A stretch of 64,000 nt of DNA from Lagopus muta (taxonomy: Eukaryota > Chordata > Aves > Galliformes > Phasianidae). The notes under the pieces were generated by a model. The model did not search any database, was not told where the DNA came from, and saw only the letters and a list, made by a program, of their open reading frames with translations. The position numbers and the translations under genes are program-made. Positions within the stretch are counted from its first letter, which is position 1. Every line of letters begins with the position of its first letter. Shown here piece by piece: positions 25,234-35,582 of this stretch. The stretch covers positions 181,243,777 through 181,307,776 of the forward strand of contig NC_064433.1 of NCBI RefSeq assembly GCF_023343835.1, read 5' to 3'.

Positions 25234-25247
25234 GTTGACATAGTAAC
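25234..25247 (+). promoter_or_regulatory. RFX X-box-like site
   Basis: GTTGACATAGTAAC is two inverted half sites around a central AT. The RFX-family X-box consensus is close to GTNNYC-AT-RGNAAC, and the 3' half (AGTAAC) fits it fully. The 5' half (GTTGAC) departs only in having A where C or T is usual. It lies about 150 bp upstream of the ATG, inside the CpG island, which is the common place for working X-boxes. Confidence 0.5.
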
Positions 25248-25398
25248 CCCTCGCCGCTCTCGGCGGGGCCCTCCGTACCGCCCGCCCTCCGCCGGGGGAC
25301 GCGGAGCCGTGAGGAGCGGGAAGGGCGGCGGGGCGGAGCCCGCGAGCGCTGAGGGAGCCGGCGGGAGCCCGCGGCCCCGGGCACAGCCGCGGGACACC

Positions 25399-25541
25399 AT
25401 GAGCCAAACGCAGCCCTACGGCCCTCGGAACGGCGGCTCCCCCGCGGCCGGCGCCCGGCGGAACGACAGCCAGGACTACCTGCTGCTGGACGCCGAGCCG
25501 AGCGAGGACAGCGCGCTGCCGCCCTACGCCTTCTACCCCGT
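25399..25541 (+). CDS. First coding exon of an unidentified gene
   Basis: This is the only convincing protein-coding exon in the window. The ATG has a good Kozak setting (GACACCATGA, A at -3) and is the first ATG downstream of the island's start region. It encodes 47 full codons plus two bases. It starts [13 protein letters not shown], passes through a Gly/Ala/Arg stretch, then an acidic stretch around [17 protein letters not shown] (residues 22-38), and ends LPPYAFYP. A strong donor GTGAGT begins at 25542, so the intron is phase 2; a weaker GTGTGAG donor two bases upstream would make it phase 0. I saw no membrane segment or signal peptide in this part. It looks like the disordered cytosolic head of a larger protein, but I do not recognise the family and assign no function. 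The in-frame extension to 25309 begins with GTG and is not a likely start. Confidence 0.82.
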
Positions 25542-26221
25542 GTGAGTGCCGGGGGTCGCGGCTGGGGGAGCGGGACCGCCGCTGAGCCGAGCGGGCTGCG
25601 ATCGCGCCGCTCTGGTTTGCAATTAGCGCTGCCTGATGGGGCTGGTACAGCGCGGAAATGTTAACTTCTGGGAGCGGTGTTCCCTCATCGCGGCCGCGTT
25701 CGCCAAGCCCTCGTCTCCTTAGAGCGTGTTGTCCCGGTCGTTCAGCCCCGTGGGATGGGGCTTCCTAAGTTTTGCTGGGTAGCTGATCTCGTGTGAAGTC
25801 AGGCGCACGAGCATACGCAGTGAGGACTAAATGGAACACAAATAACGAAGGTTTCGGCAACGGCAGCTGTTAAAATCCGGGTCAGATGGCATTCATCGTT
25901 CAGAGCCGCTCCGGTTCCGTGCTGTCCGGTGCCGCTGTGCCCGGCACCGCGCGGTTAACAACAAACAGTGAGGGTTCTCTGCTGTGCTGCTCCAAGTGTC
26001 TCTAAATCTGTGTGGTTATTAGCTATAATAGACTGTTACTGTACAGCGGGCTTAAACCCCACATCAAAATATATGAAAGCAGCTGATGAGTGGTTTCCTG
26101 AGAAAATCTGAATGGTGATTAATTAGTACAGGGTCTGACTAGATGGACTTCAGCTCTGAAGCGTTCTTTGGCTGTGTACTCATTCAGAATGGTTGTACAG
26201 CTGTGATACATCTTTAGCAGA

Positions 26222-26508
26222 GTCTGTTGTGATAGGACAACTGGAAATGGTTCCAAACTAAAAGAGGGGAGATTTAGACGGAATTTAAGGGGAAAAATGT
26301 TTTATGATAAGAGTAGTGAAGCACTGGGACGGGTTGCCCACAGATGCGGTGGATGTCCCATCCCTGGAGATGTTGAAGGGCAGGCAGCAACCTGCTCTAA
26401 CTGTAGGTGTCCTTGTTCATTGCGGGGGACTTGGATTAAATGACCTTTAAAGGTCCCTTCCAACTAAAATGATTCTATGATTCTGCAGTGCTATGATTCT
26501 ATGTTTCC
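26222..26508 (+). mobile_element. CR1 LINE 3' fragment
   Basis: Plus-strand CR1: 'tgttgtgataggacaactgg', 'gaggggagatttagacgg', 'catccctggagatgttg', 'gggggacttggattaaatg', 'ggtcccttccaac', then terminal ATGATTCTATGATTCT repeats. It lies about 700 bp into the putative intron, in the same orientation as the gene. Confidence 0.93.
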
Positions 26509-27185
26509 ACGATCTTGCTTAAATGTTTTAAATAGTGTCTTAAAACAAGATCTGCAAGAGGGGTGGGCTGCAGACATTTTTATTTCGTCAGTATCAACCC
26601 ATGCCAGCAGCTCTTGGTCCAGCACACAGGTGTGGAGATCACTTCTCCTCATCTCTGAATGGCTTTGAGGGAAGCCAACGTCCTAATCAAGTTGCTCTGT
26701 CAAGCTTCAGTAGCACTAAATGCATGCATCTGTCTCAGGTTATGTTAGTCAAGGTCTTAGTGATTGGCTGTGCTTTGCAAGTAGGTTTCGGACCCTGGTG
26801 TTTCTCCCTCTCAGAAGTGTTTCCATCAGTCTTTAAGACCAAACAGATGCTACCTTATCTAAGGGTGGATGTAACTTTGAGGACTGTGCCTCTTTCAAAT
26901 TCATCTGTAATTGTTACCAAGAAGAATCCTTGAGAGAACCTTGATGTTGCTACGCTTGTTTTTCAGTTGCACAGTAAGCATGGGGAAGCTGTGGTTTGTG
27001 GGCTTCTCATCTTCTAAGAAGACACTTAGGGCAGCTGTAGACAATGTCTGCACAGGACCACAGGACCAAGGAGGACTTCTTAGGCTGGCAGGGATGAATA
27101 CAGTGATTATGGGCTCCTGTAGGACATAGCAATTATAAGTGTAGGTTCTGAATTTTATACTGCCTAAAGTAACCACCTGTACTGA
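26509..27185. other. Intronic sequence, nothing recognised
   Basis: Short overlapping open frames on both strands (26477-27176) have no recognisable content. No repeat family was seen. Confidence 0.4.
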
Positions 27186-27236
27186 GTTGGACTCGATGAT
27201 CCTTGTGGGTGCCTTTCAACTTCGGATATTCTAAGT
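27186..27236 (+). mobile_element. CR1 LINE terminal scrap
   Basis: 'gagttggactcgatgatcc', then 'ctttcaacttcggatattct', matches the last ~50 bases of a plus-strand CR1. Confidence 0.75.
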
Positions 27237-27249
27237 TTTTCCTATACTG

Positions 27250-27300
27250 TTTTTTTTTTTTTTTTTTTTTCTGTTTTTTTTTTTTTTCTTTTCTTCTTCT
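27250..27300. repeat. Poly-T tract
   Basis: Twenty-one T, then CTG, then fourteen T, then a CT-rich tail. It explains the Lys-rich minus-strand frame at 27133-27390 and the Phe-rich plus-strand frame, neither of which is a gene. Confidence 0.95.
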
Positions 27301-30300
27301 CCCCCCCTTCCCCGTCATGATTAAATACTTTTTGCATATCTCTGTGTTGAGCCAGAACCAGAACCAATTAGTTTTACCAGTGGCCTTCACATGGCTGAGA
27401 ACAAGATCAGATGGACTGTATTTAGGATGTACAATTTATACCCTTTGTAATCTGCATGCGATAAGAATACTTCTCTTTGCTTACTTTTTTTGCTTCATTT
27501 TTCAAATGAGTGGTATTTCATGATGTTGTTATGGTAATGTATATTATATGAACCTACCTTATATCCATAGAATCATAAGGTCTCTGGAGATCCTGAATGT
27601 ACTACCAATGAAAAGACTGTATTACCCAGACAAATAGGGTACATAAAATCAGTGCTTCACTTGCTGTGAGTTTAACTGGGCTCAATGTGCATATCCTATT
27701 AAGTCTGCCCATACATAGGTGATTGGTGTTTATTCTTTAGCTACTTCTCCAGACCTGTGGTGGCCTAGGAACTGATCATGCTGTGAGGTGCCAGCTTTTT
27801 CTGTGAAAATGCTTGTAGGAATCTTTGGTGGTCATTGGGTTAGGTTAGGTGTAGTCCGTCCATTGAGACAGAGCTGTATGTCACCTGAACGTGGATATTA
27901 TGTCTATGCTTAAAGCGAGCACATGAAAATAACCCTTCAGATTACATCAGCTGGTGTTTTAAAATGTTTTAACTAAAGCTGCTTGCATTTCACTTCCATT
28001 ATTTCTTGGTGCATCCAATTGCTATGGATATTTTTTTCAAACTAACTGGAAAATGATGGGCATCATTTGCACATGTAAAAATGCCCAAGGAACATCTTGT
28101 ATGATGGTGATTAATACAGAACAGGAATGCAGAGTACAGCTGAGGTCCAGAAGATCTGCAGTGTGCCTCCTCTCCATTGTTATGAGAGGGTAACACACGT
28201 AGTGGTATAACATGGCATGAGGTGGCTCCTGCTTAAACTGTGGGCTGATACCAAGGAGGAGCTTCCTGCATAGTCATTTAGTGCTTACGCTGACTTAACT
28301 GCATGTGTTGTGACACTGCCTTGAATCCTGTAGTTTCTGGATTTTAAAATTAATATTTTAAGAGAACCATTTCTTGTATGTGCTGCTAAAGCCCTAATCC
28401 ATCAGTACTACCACTTTAGTTCAGTGATGTTACTCCTGAGCCTTCATATACACTTCTTTTGTAAAAGGAAATGACTGTTTAATAAAACATCAAGTTTGGC
28501 TTTTTTTTTGTTGTTTGAGAAGATTTTTTACATGGTTCATTAATTTTAAAATTGTGTAGTTATATTAAAATAGGAATAATTGCCTGTGATCAGCCTGATT
28601 GGCATGGTGGTGTATCAGTGAGTTCAACAGCATAGATTTATTGTTTTTGTTTACATTTAGATTGAGACAGTATAAATACTTTCACATATTTGTGTGTATG
28701 TATACTTAAATACTTAGTAGTAAATGATTATTAATGTAATACTTAATCACTAAATTGCATGTAAATTGGAAAAATATTTGAAATACTGTCCTGTCACTGT
28801 TAACTGACTCTGTGAGTAGCAAGAGACCTGACAGAATTACTTACATATTTGAGGCTTTCTCTGACTTTTTGTACTTTTACATAACATCATAGGTCGTATT
28901 GAATGAATAGGATCAGCACCACTCTTTCCAAAGAAAAGCTTTACCATGTCTGGGTTAGGTACTACTTTCCTGTGTACACGACTTCAGCAAGAGGGTCTAG
29001 TGGGAATTTGTGCTGAAATATCATACTTTTCAGAACCTTGCTAGGAAAGACACTTCTCAGGCAATTTGCAGAATGATTTCCAAAATATAACGTTACTTTC
29101 TTAGGAATGTAATAATTGTGTATTAAAAATGTTATGTAAGGAAACACTCTTTCTAGTAGACTTCTTCCATCTAGTTATTAAACCTGCTCTCCAATTGTTG
29201 AAAAATGCATTACCATGTGTAAGTCAGAAGATCACCTGCTGAAGTACAAAAATGTGCATAAATTCTCCCTGTTTTGCAAATAGTTCATGGGTAAAAAAAC
29301 CCCAGTTTTGTACTTGAAAAGATGATGGCAAGTGCATTTTCAGCTCTTAGCCCAACTCTGAGCACTGATATGCAGCGGAATTTGAAAATTGACAGTATTT
29401 GTGTCAACTTTCCTTCTGGAAACGTGGTATTGAAGAATAAATTGCTGGCATACAGAGGTAGTCAGAATGCACTCATGCACTCAGACATCTGATTGTATTA
29501 CTTATATATATTTTGAAATATTTTGTGTTGTGAAGAGAAATATATTTTCTCATACATGTGAAGAAGGACAATTAGGCATTAAAATGTTGGTTGTAAATTA
29601 AACAAGGCACACAAATTATTGAATGAAAGTAGGGAAGAAAAAGATTCTGATATTCATAACTGCCTTGAGGTGCAGATTATTTCTCAGCTTCCGTGGTTTT
29701 AAAATCAAATGTTTCTTGACGTTATTAAGGCCAGTGTATGCTCTAAACCACTTCCTCTGTTAAATAATACACTACGTAATTTCTTTTCTGCCTGCAATAT
29801 GAGGATTTCTGCTGTTGACAAAAATGATAGCATCATTTTTGTCTGCAGCCTCAACTCTCTTACTTGAAATGACCTGTAAAATTATCTTCCAGACTCTTCA
29901 TTAGACATAATCTCTTTGGGGAGCAGGGTGCAGTGTGGCAGCTGTGTTTCAGAACTAGTCCCTTTGCTGAGATCCTACATCCTTTCAAAATCTCTTTCAA
30001 TAGTTTCATTGACAGTATGAAGATATGGATCTGTTGATAGTGGGTAATGCTGTAGCTTAACCATGCAGCTTAATCCATAAAGCGAACAAAGCTGGCCAGG
30101 GATGGGGAACAGGTTGGTTGTCTTCAAAATACTCTCTTCAAGTATGTCCCTAGAGCACTTTTATTTCATAGATGGAGGTTTCTCTTGGGGTTGTTCTATG
30201 CTTTCAAGCTGCTAGAAATACAGTAAGCTTATGCTGAAAACTGGTACAAGGCCTGAGAATTGCTTCTCAAAGGTGAGCTGAGGCACGTGTTCATTTTTTG

Positions 30301-30975
30301 GTGAAGACTTAAGTGATTTGTTGGGTTTAGTTGCTAGTTGCATATTCATGGTGTATGATCACTAATGTAGCAGTGAATTTCCTTCCATCAACTGCAGTGC
30401 CAGAGCAATGACCGTGACAAGACTTCTTCATCAGTTTCGCGTGACCTGTAGTAATATTTCTGCAGGGTTATTCAGAATGCCAATTAGATGAGTAAGATCA
30501 CCAATCTCTGGTTTGCGCACCTCTCTTCAGCAATGTAAAAGGAAAAGAACTACTTTTGGATTTGTATAAGCGTTGTGTAACTGCATTCCTGCACCATGAC
30601 CTGTAACCAAGGCCATTTCCTGGGGTTCTCTTTGTAGAAGTCCTATATGGGTCTCGTCCCTTGTGGGTCTTGCTGGGTGGTTGCCCAAAAATCTGTGACA
30701 GTTCAGTGTATTCCTGTGAATCATCAACTTCTCTGATCCAAATCAGATTGTAAATAAATGAATAAATAATTCATGAATCAAGCATCTTGCATTTCAGTGA
30801 GATCCAACTCCACTTATTGAACTCTGAATCCAGGAGCAAGAAAGCTGTAGCCTCACAACAACCCTAGAGCTACAGACCCAGCACTCATTGAACACTTCTG
30901 TGAACATCAGAAACCTTTCACAGACTTTCTGAGGTCTGCTTTTGGCTTCTTTGGTGAGGAGTCTAGGAACTTTAT
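27301..30975. other. Intronic sequence, nothing recognised
   Basis: AT-rich DNA with no recognisable transposon or exon. All open frames are short, with no family resemblance. Confidence 0.4.
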
Positions 30976-31070
30976 GATCCATGGATTGGATGCTCTGTCC
31001 CTGGAAACACTAAAGGTCAGGCTGAAGGGGGCTCCGAGCACCTGACTGACCTGTTTGGAGCAGGATGCTG
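30976..31070 (+). mobile_element. CR1 LINE fragment (left part)
   Basis: 'ggatgctctgtccctggaa', 'aaaggtcaggctgaaggg' and 'ggctccgagcacctgac' match the CR1 section about 130 bases from the 3' end, on the plus strand. It breaks off near 31070. The next expected CR1 text appears at 31411. Confidence 0.75.
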
Positions 31071-31410
31071 TTGTTGTATGGCAGATCCACACATGCAATT
31101 ATTTCTGCCTTGCTCGAGTGCTTAAATGATGGGTTTATGGCAGTGCTGTTTGCTGGCTTGTATCATGGTGATGATGTAACGCCTAATGGTGATGACTGTT
31201 AGAAAAATAGCATTTTGTAGCTGAAATTTGCTATATCAAGTAGTGCTCTTGTGAGGTACCTACCACAAGTACAGATGGGAAGATAAACTTGAAACAAGGA
31301 ACAAAATACTTGAACTAAACACCTTGCTTGTGATCAGCTGAAATTAGTTTAGGAAAGAACACCGCTAGTTCGTAATAGTCTCTGTCGTTTTGTTTTTACA
31401 GTACATTATT

Positions 31411-31494
31411 AGTCCCCTGTTCATTGCAGAGGAGTTGGGCTAGATGATCTCTAAAGGCCCCTTCCACCTCAAACAATTCTATGATTCTCTGATA
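31411..31494 (+). mobile_element. CR1 LINE 3' end (right part)
   Basis: 'cccctgttcattgcagagg', 'gttgggctagatgatctc', 'ccccttccacctc', 'caattctatgattctctg' are the CR1 3' terminus on the plus strand. It continues the order of the piece at 30976-31070, so the two may be one copy split by about 340 bp. Confidence 0.88.
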
Positions 31495-34184
31495 CTCATC
31501 AGAAAGAAAAAGGTAGGTTTGTGGATCACTATGATGAAGTTACTGAAAAAGTAATAGTTACCTCCCCATGGGAACTAATTTTATGAAATTGGAGACTTTC
31601 CATTTCATCCATTTAATTCATTTCCCTCCAAGTCATTCGTTGGATTTGTGTGAGGAAGGTGGAGTAGTGGTAAAACAACATGTATGATGTGTACAACACA
31701 TTTTCATTGCCAACACTAGTAACAAGTGTCCTCTTTGTGTAACATCCTCCAGCAGCATTTGCAGGAGCTGTGGGTTATAGAAACTGGCTCCTGCAAGTGA
31801 TCAGTATCCCCAAGTACCAGCAAATTTGCATGGTGAGTCTACCACATCAAGCCAAGTTGAGATGTTTGAGCTCAGCAAACATGGGAAGAAAAAAGAAAAT
31901 TTTGGCAGTTAAACTATATTCATCACTTTCTATGGTTTCTTACATCAAACTGACACAGTATGTGGCAGTGACTTAGCAAAGGGCTGGAATTTGAAAGTGC
32001 ATAACATTAGACTTGTATACATGTTTGCATACATACATACTCGTGAGTGTAGACATGCACATGACATCTGCTCAACAGGAGGCTTAAAGCATTTGGCTTG
32101 ATAAGATGCATTTAAGTGGTAGCTTTGATACTGAAATGTGAACAAAAAACTTAGTGATAATTAAATTGCATTCAGTGTTCTGTGGGATAGATTTAAGGTT
32201 TTATCTTGCAGTAGAATAATTATTTGCTAAGCAGTGACAATTTAAATTCACAGTCAAATTATTTTTAGCAAAATAGAAGTCATGGAATATGATGTGAAGA
32301 TAAATAATGCAAATTGGGGTTTATTTTCTGTATCCATTTCTCCACAACTACAATTTTGGTACCAGTTTCTTAAAAGTGACAGCACAGCTTTCTTATCTCA
32401 CCAACGTGATATATGTAAATAGGCATTTGTCAATATTAAAAAAAAATAAGCTTTTTGAGATGTGAGGCTGGGTACAAAACCCACAAGCAAGTGGAACACA
32501 AATACACATCAAGAATTGACATCTTGGGTGCATTCTCCATGTTCTGGGGGGAGGGGTGGGGGTGGGGCTGGTGTGGGTGGCTTGCTTTCTGTAGCACAGG
32601 AACTTCATTTTGGTAAAGAAATAAAAAATCAACTAATTTGAACAAAGCAACAGTGTTGTGGATGTGGATTTGCGGGGTGAAACCTTTCCTGTTGATGGCC
32701 TGCTTTCTTTTAACGTGGGATTGTAGTCATGAAATGCAAGTGACAAATAGTAATAATAACAGTAGTTGTGAATCAGTGAGAAGTAGATGTGATATCTGCC
32801 TCTTTGCTCAAACATTCCTTCAGTCATAACATTAGTCATACCACTGTTAACATCAACACATAATGAAATTTATTAAACCAGAACCAACCTGAGCTTGTCC
32901 GTAGCCAGCTAAGAAGAATATGGCCTGAGTTATTCTTTTTTGCCCTTTGAAATTAAGTTATGGTTTTGATGTCAATGTTTGCCTTAGTGAAAAAATGAAA
33001 GAACTGGAGTTTTTAAATAATTTGTTATGTTGGCCTTTCTTGTGCAGGTGGAAGGAAGGATGATGAGCCAAAGGATAATGCTGTATGCAGATTGCATGGA
33101 AAAAAGACCAACAAAACAGAATACTGATTGCAAAGTTTGATGATGCAGCATTGTTAGTTTCAAAGAATATTCAGACTGAGAAATTATTATGAAACTCGTC
33201 TGCTGCTTTGGTACTAAATTTTGAATAAAGCAGTGCCTCTCTTAAAATGACATCAAGTATTCATTTAAGCCCTGATCTCACTGAAGGTAGTAGGAGTTTT
33301 GCTGGGTAGCCCAAATGTTTAGCAGGCTCATGTTGAGGATCAGCTGCTAGAACAGATTTACACTACTCTATAACCTCTGAGCTGCATGGGAGACTTCCTG
33401 ATCAGGCTTTTGGTCGTTCCTTTAAAAAAGAGGATCCTTGCTTTAGCCATGGTCATGCAAGCAGACTTTTCAACTCACAGCAGGGAGCAAGGAGGCATTA
33501 AAAAGGCTGCCAGCAGCCACAGACATCTTGACTCCTCTTCAATTTTTTTAATTTTTTTTTTTCATATTGTGGTCAGCATAACTAGCAAGTAGGCATGTGC
33601 GCAGCTAGCTGACAATCTGGACTGCAGTGGTGATCTGTTGCCTCTCGTCTCCTTTTGGTGCTACTTCACATGGAAGCTCAGTGGCTCTGATGGCTGATTT
33701 CCTCTAGGCCCATGCTGGATTTCAGCACATTCTGGCTATTATAGCTGACTGCCTTAGAAGTCTTTCAGAATGGAAGATTCTCACATCTTTAAGAAGTGAT
33801 TTATGTTCTTTCTCTTCTATAAGATTTTTGTTTGTGGCATACATATTGCACATGTTCTATACGTGATTTTTCTCTCCTTTTTTAGAACAGGTAGCTGCAT
33901 CAGATTGCTCAGCTTTGTTAGACCTACCCTCTGTACACATCTGCTTGCCAAGTGGTAGCAACTCATTGCTCGGCACTTCTTGTAAGGCTGCTTTGCCTGT
34001 TACAGACACAGTGCATGCAGTCCAGCTGTCAGAATGCCAAATGCTGGGCACTTGGCAGCTGGGTGAGATTCTTAGGGCAACAGCATTTTAAATCATGACC
34101 GTGTCAATTATTAACACTTCTGCAGCACCCATCCTATTGCAGGATCAAGTAACAGTGGTAATAGCCATGTGCGCATGTGAATGA
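31495..34184. other. Intronic sequence with a G-quadruplex motif
   Basis: AT-rich sequence. It contains the G-rich block at 32546-32580 and a weak terminal-exon-like arrangement at 33048-33250 (acceptor, short open frame, AATAAA at 33224-33229), which I do not call as an exon. Confidence 0.4.
32546..32580 (+). other. G-quadruplex-forming motif
   Basis: Four G runs of 6, 4, 5 and 4 are separated by single bases (32546-32567), with a further GGG and GG downstream. Very short loops and long G runs are the classic pattern for a stable intramolecular G-quadruplex. It is isolated in AT-rich DNA. If the gene is transcribed through here it lies on the non-template (RNA-like) strand. Confidence 0.85.
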
Positions 34185-34334
34185 GGTTGTAGAGCCTCCT
34201 TCTCTGGAAATATTCAAAACCCATCTCAGTACTTTCCCTTATGACCTGCTGCAGAGAACCCGAGATTGGACTTGATGATGTCTAGAGGTCCCTTCCTATG
34301 CCTGTAAGTCTGTGGTTCTGTGTGATTCTGTGAA
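34185..34334 (+). mobile_element. CR1 LINE 3' fragment
   Basis: 'gagcctccttctctggaaat', 'ttggacttgatgatgtctag', 'aggtcccttcctatgcctg' and terminal 'tgtgattctgtga' identify a diverged plus-strand CR1 3' end. Confidence 0.88.
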
Positions 34335-35388
34335 ACCAGACAATAATTTTTACAGAGGTGCAGTTTGTAGAAGGATGCTTTGGAACCTGGCATCACAAAG
34401 CTCAGGAAGTCTGTGCTGCTGAAACTCTGCAAAATCTTTCCTCTGCTCATCACAAGGTGGGAAGGTGCCCTGCCTTCTGGTTCCCTCCTGAGCCCTTCAC
34501 ACCTCTGATTTTGCAGTGGGGAAGGTGCCTGACTCTCTGACCTCTTAGCATCTGTCCCACGTGTAGCAATACGAGCAGCTCTGAGAGCCAGCAAGAGCAG
34601 TTCTAACTCCCAAACCCTATCAGGTGTAGAAGCTAGTGCCAATCATAAACAGTGGATTGCATTTTTTTTCTTAACCATTTGCAGTAGTGGCAATTCATGT
34701 GCCAATATTTACGGTCAAATGCCATGAATTTCTAATCACGTTTAGTGGTTTATATAGGATCAGATCCATGGTACTGTTCTTTTCATGTTGATAATCATTT
34801 CCAAAAGCACAATGAACCTTCTTCACAATGGAAGTTGTTCTTAACCAGATGTTTTTCATGTTCAAAGACCACAAATGAATTTTCCCTTCCATTTAGCAAT
34901 GCCACAGTTGATTTTCTGTATTAGTTTAGTTCTGCTCTACTGATTTTTGTTTTTATGCATTATTTCCTTAAGCTAATTTAAAATTGCTTTCAGTTTGAAA
35001 GTATTTTCTTAAGTTTATTAATGAAATGTCATAAGTACCATGACTTTGTCGTTGGTTATCTGCACTTGTGAGATTGGTTGGAACTGAAGACACACATGAG
35101 TTGAAGATACATTTTTATTCTTTTTTCCTGCTAGATTCGTTGATCTGTAGTCAATTGCAATAATTAACTATATTAACCAAATGTATTAAATAGAAAAAAG
35201 ACTTTGAAATTGTAATTTAAAGCTTGTGGAAATTTTATGACAGGCACAATGAAGGAGATAATATTTTTATAAGTTTGCATAAACATCCAGTGTACTCGTT
35301 GCACTTATTTAAAGGAAATCCAGTGCACCAAGAACTCTTGAGCCTATTTTTAGCTCTGAAATGGAGGGCAAATATATACGTTCATGGA
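34335..35388. other. Intronic sequence, nothing recognised
   Basis: AT-rich sequence. The minus-strand frame 34226-34642 overlaps the CR1 piece and then unique DNA, and looks like chance. Confidence 0.4.
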
Positions 35389-35582
35389 TGGTGATGAGCT
35401 GCTGGCACAGGCTGCCCAGAGAAACTGTGGGTGCCTCATCCCCAGAGGTATTCAAGCTCAGGTTGGAAGGGGCCCCTGGCAGTCTGACCTGGTAGGTGGC
35501 AGCCCTTCCCATGGCAGGAGGGTGGTAACAGATAATCTTTGAGGTCTGTTCCAACCCAAGTCATTCAGTGATTCTGCGATCT
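35389..35582 (+). mobile_element. CR1 LINE 3' fragment
   Basis: 'gctggcacaggctgcccag', 'gtgcctcatccccagagg', 'ccatggcaggagggtgg', 'tgttccaacccaagtcatt', 'cagtgattctgcgatc': a plus-strand CR1 3' end of about 195 bases. Confidence 0.93.

Larger units (their letters stand above)
25155..25960 (+). promoter_or_regulatory. CpG-island promoter
   Basis: CpG density jumps against the AT-rich surroundings, with seven CpGs in 25381-25440 alone, and falls away after about 25960. No TATA box is evident, which suits a broad CpG-island start region. GC boxes (Sp/KLF type) lie at 25161-25170 (minus) and at 25323-25328 and 25330-25336 (plus). A TGACGCA CRE/AP-1-like site is at 25186-25192, and an X-box-like palindrome is at 25234-25247. 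Transcription presumably starts between the pyrimidine tract and 25398, so the 5' UTR is short. I saw no upstream ATG in that span. Confidence 0.9.

Noticed and set aside
25309..25398. In-frame N-terminal extension of the first exon
   Set aside because: The extension opens with GTG, not ATG. The ATG at 25399 has the better context and is the first ATG in the leader.
24971..25407. Three overlapping minus-strand Arg/Lys/Gly-rich open frames (up to 137 codons)
   Set aside because: They are the antisense of the CpG island and the pyrimidine tract. Their composition follows directly from that base bias and there is no splice or Kozak support.
27133..27523. Lys-rich and Phe-rich open frames
   Set aside because: They arise from poly-T at 27250-27300 on one strand or the other.
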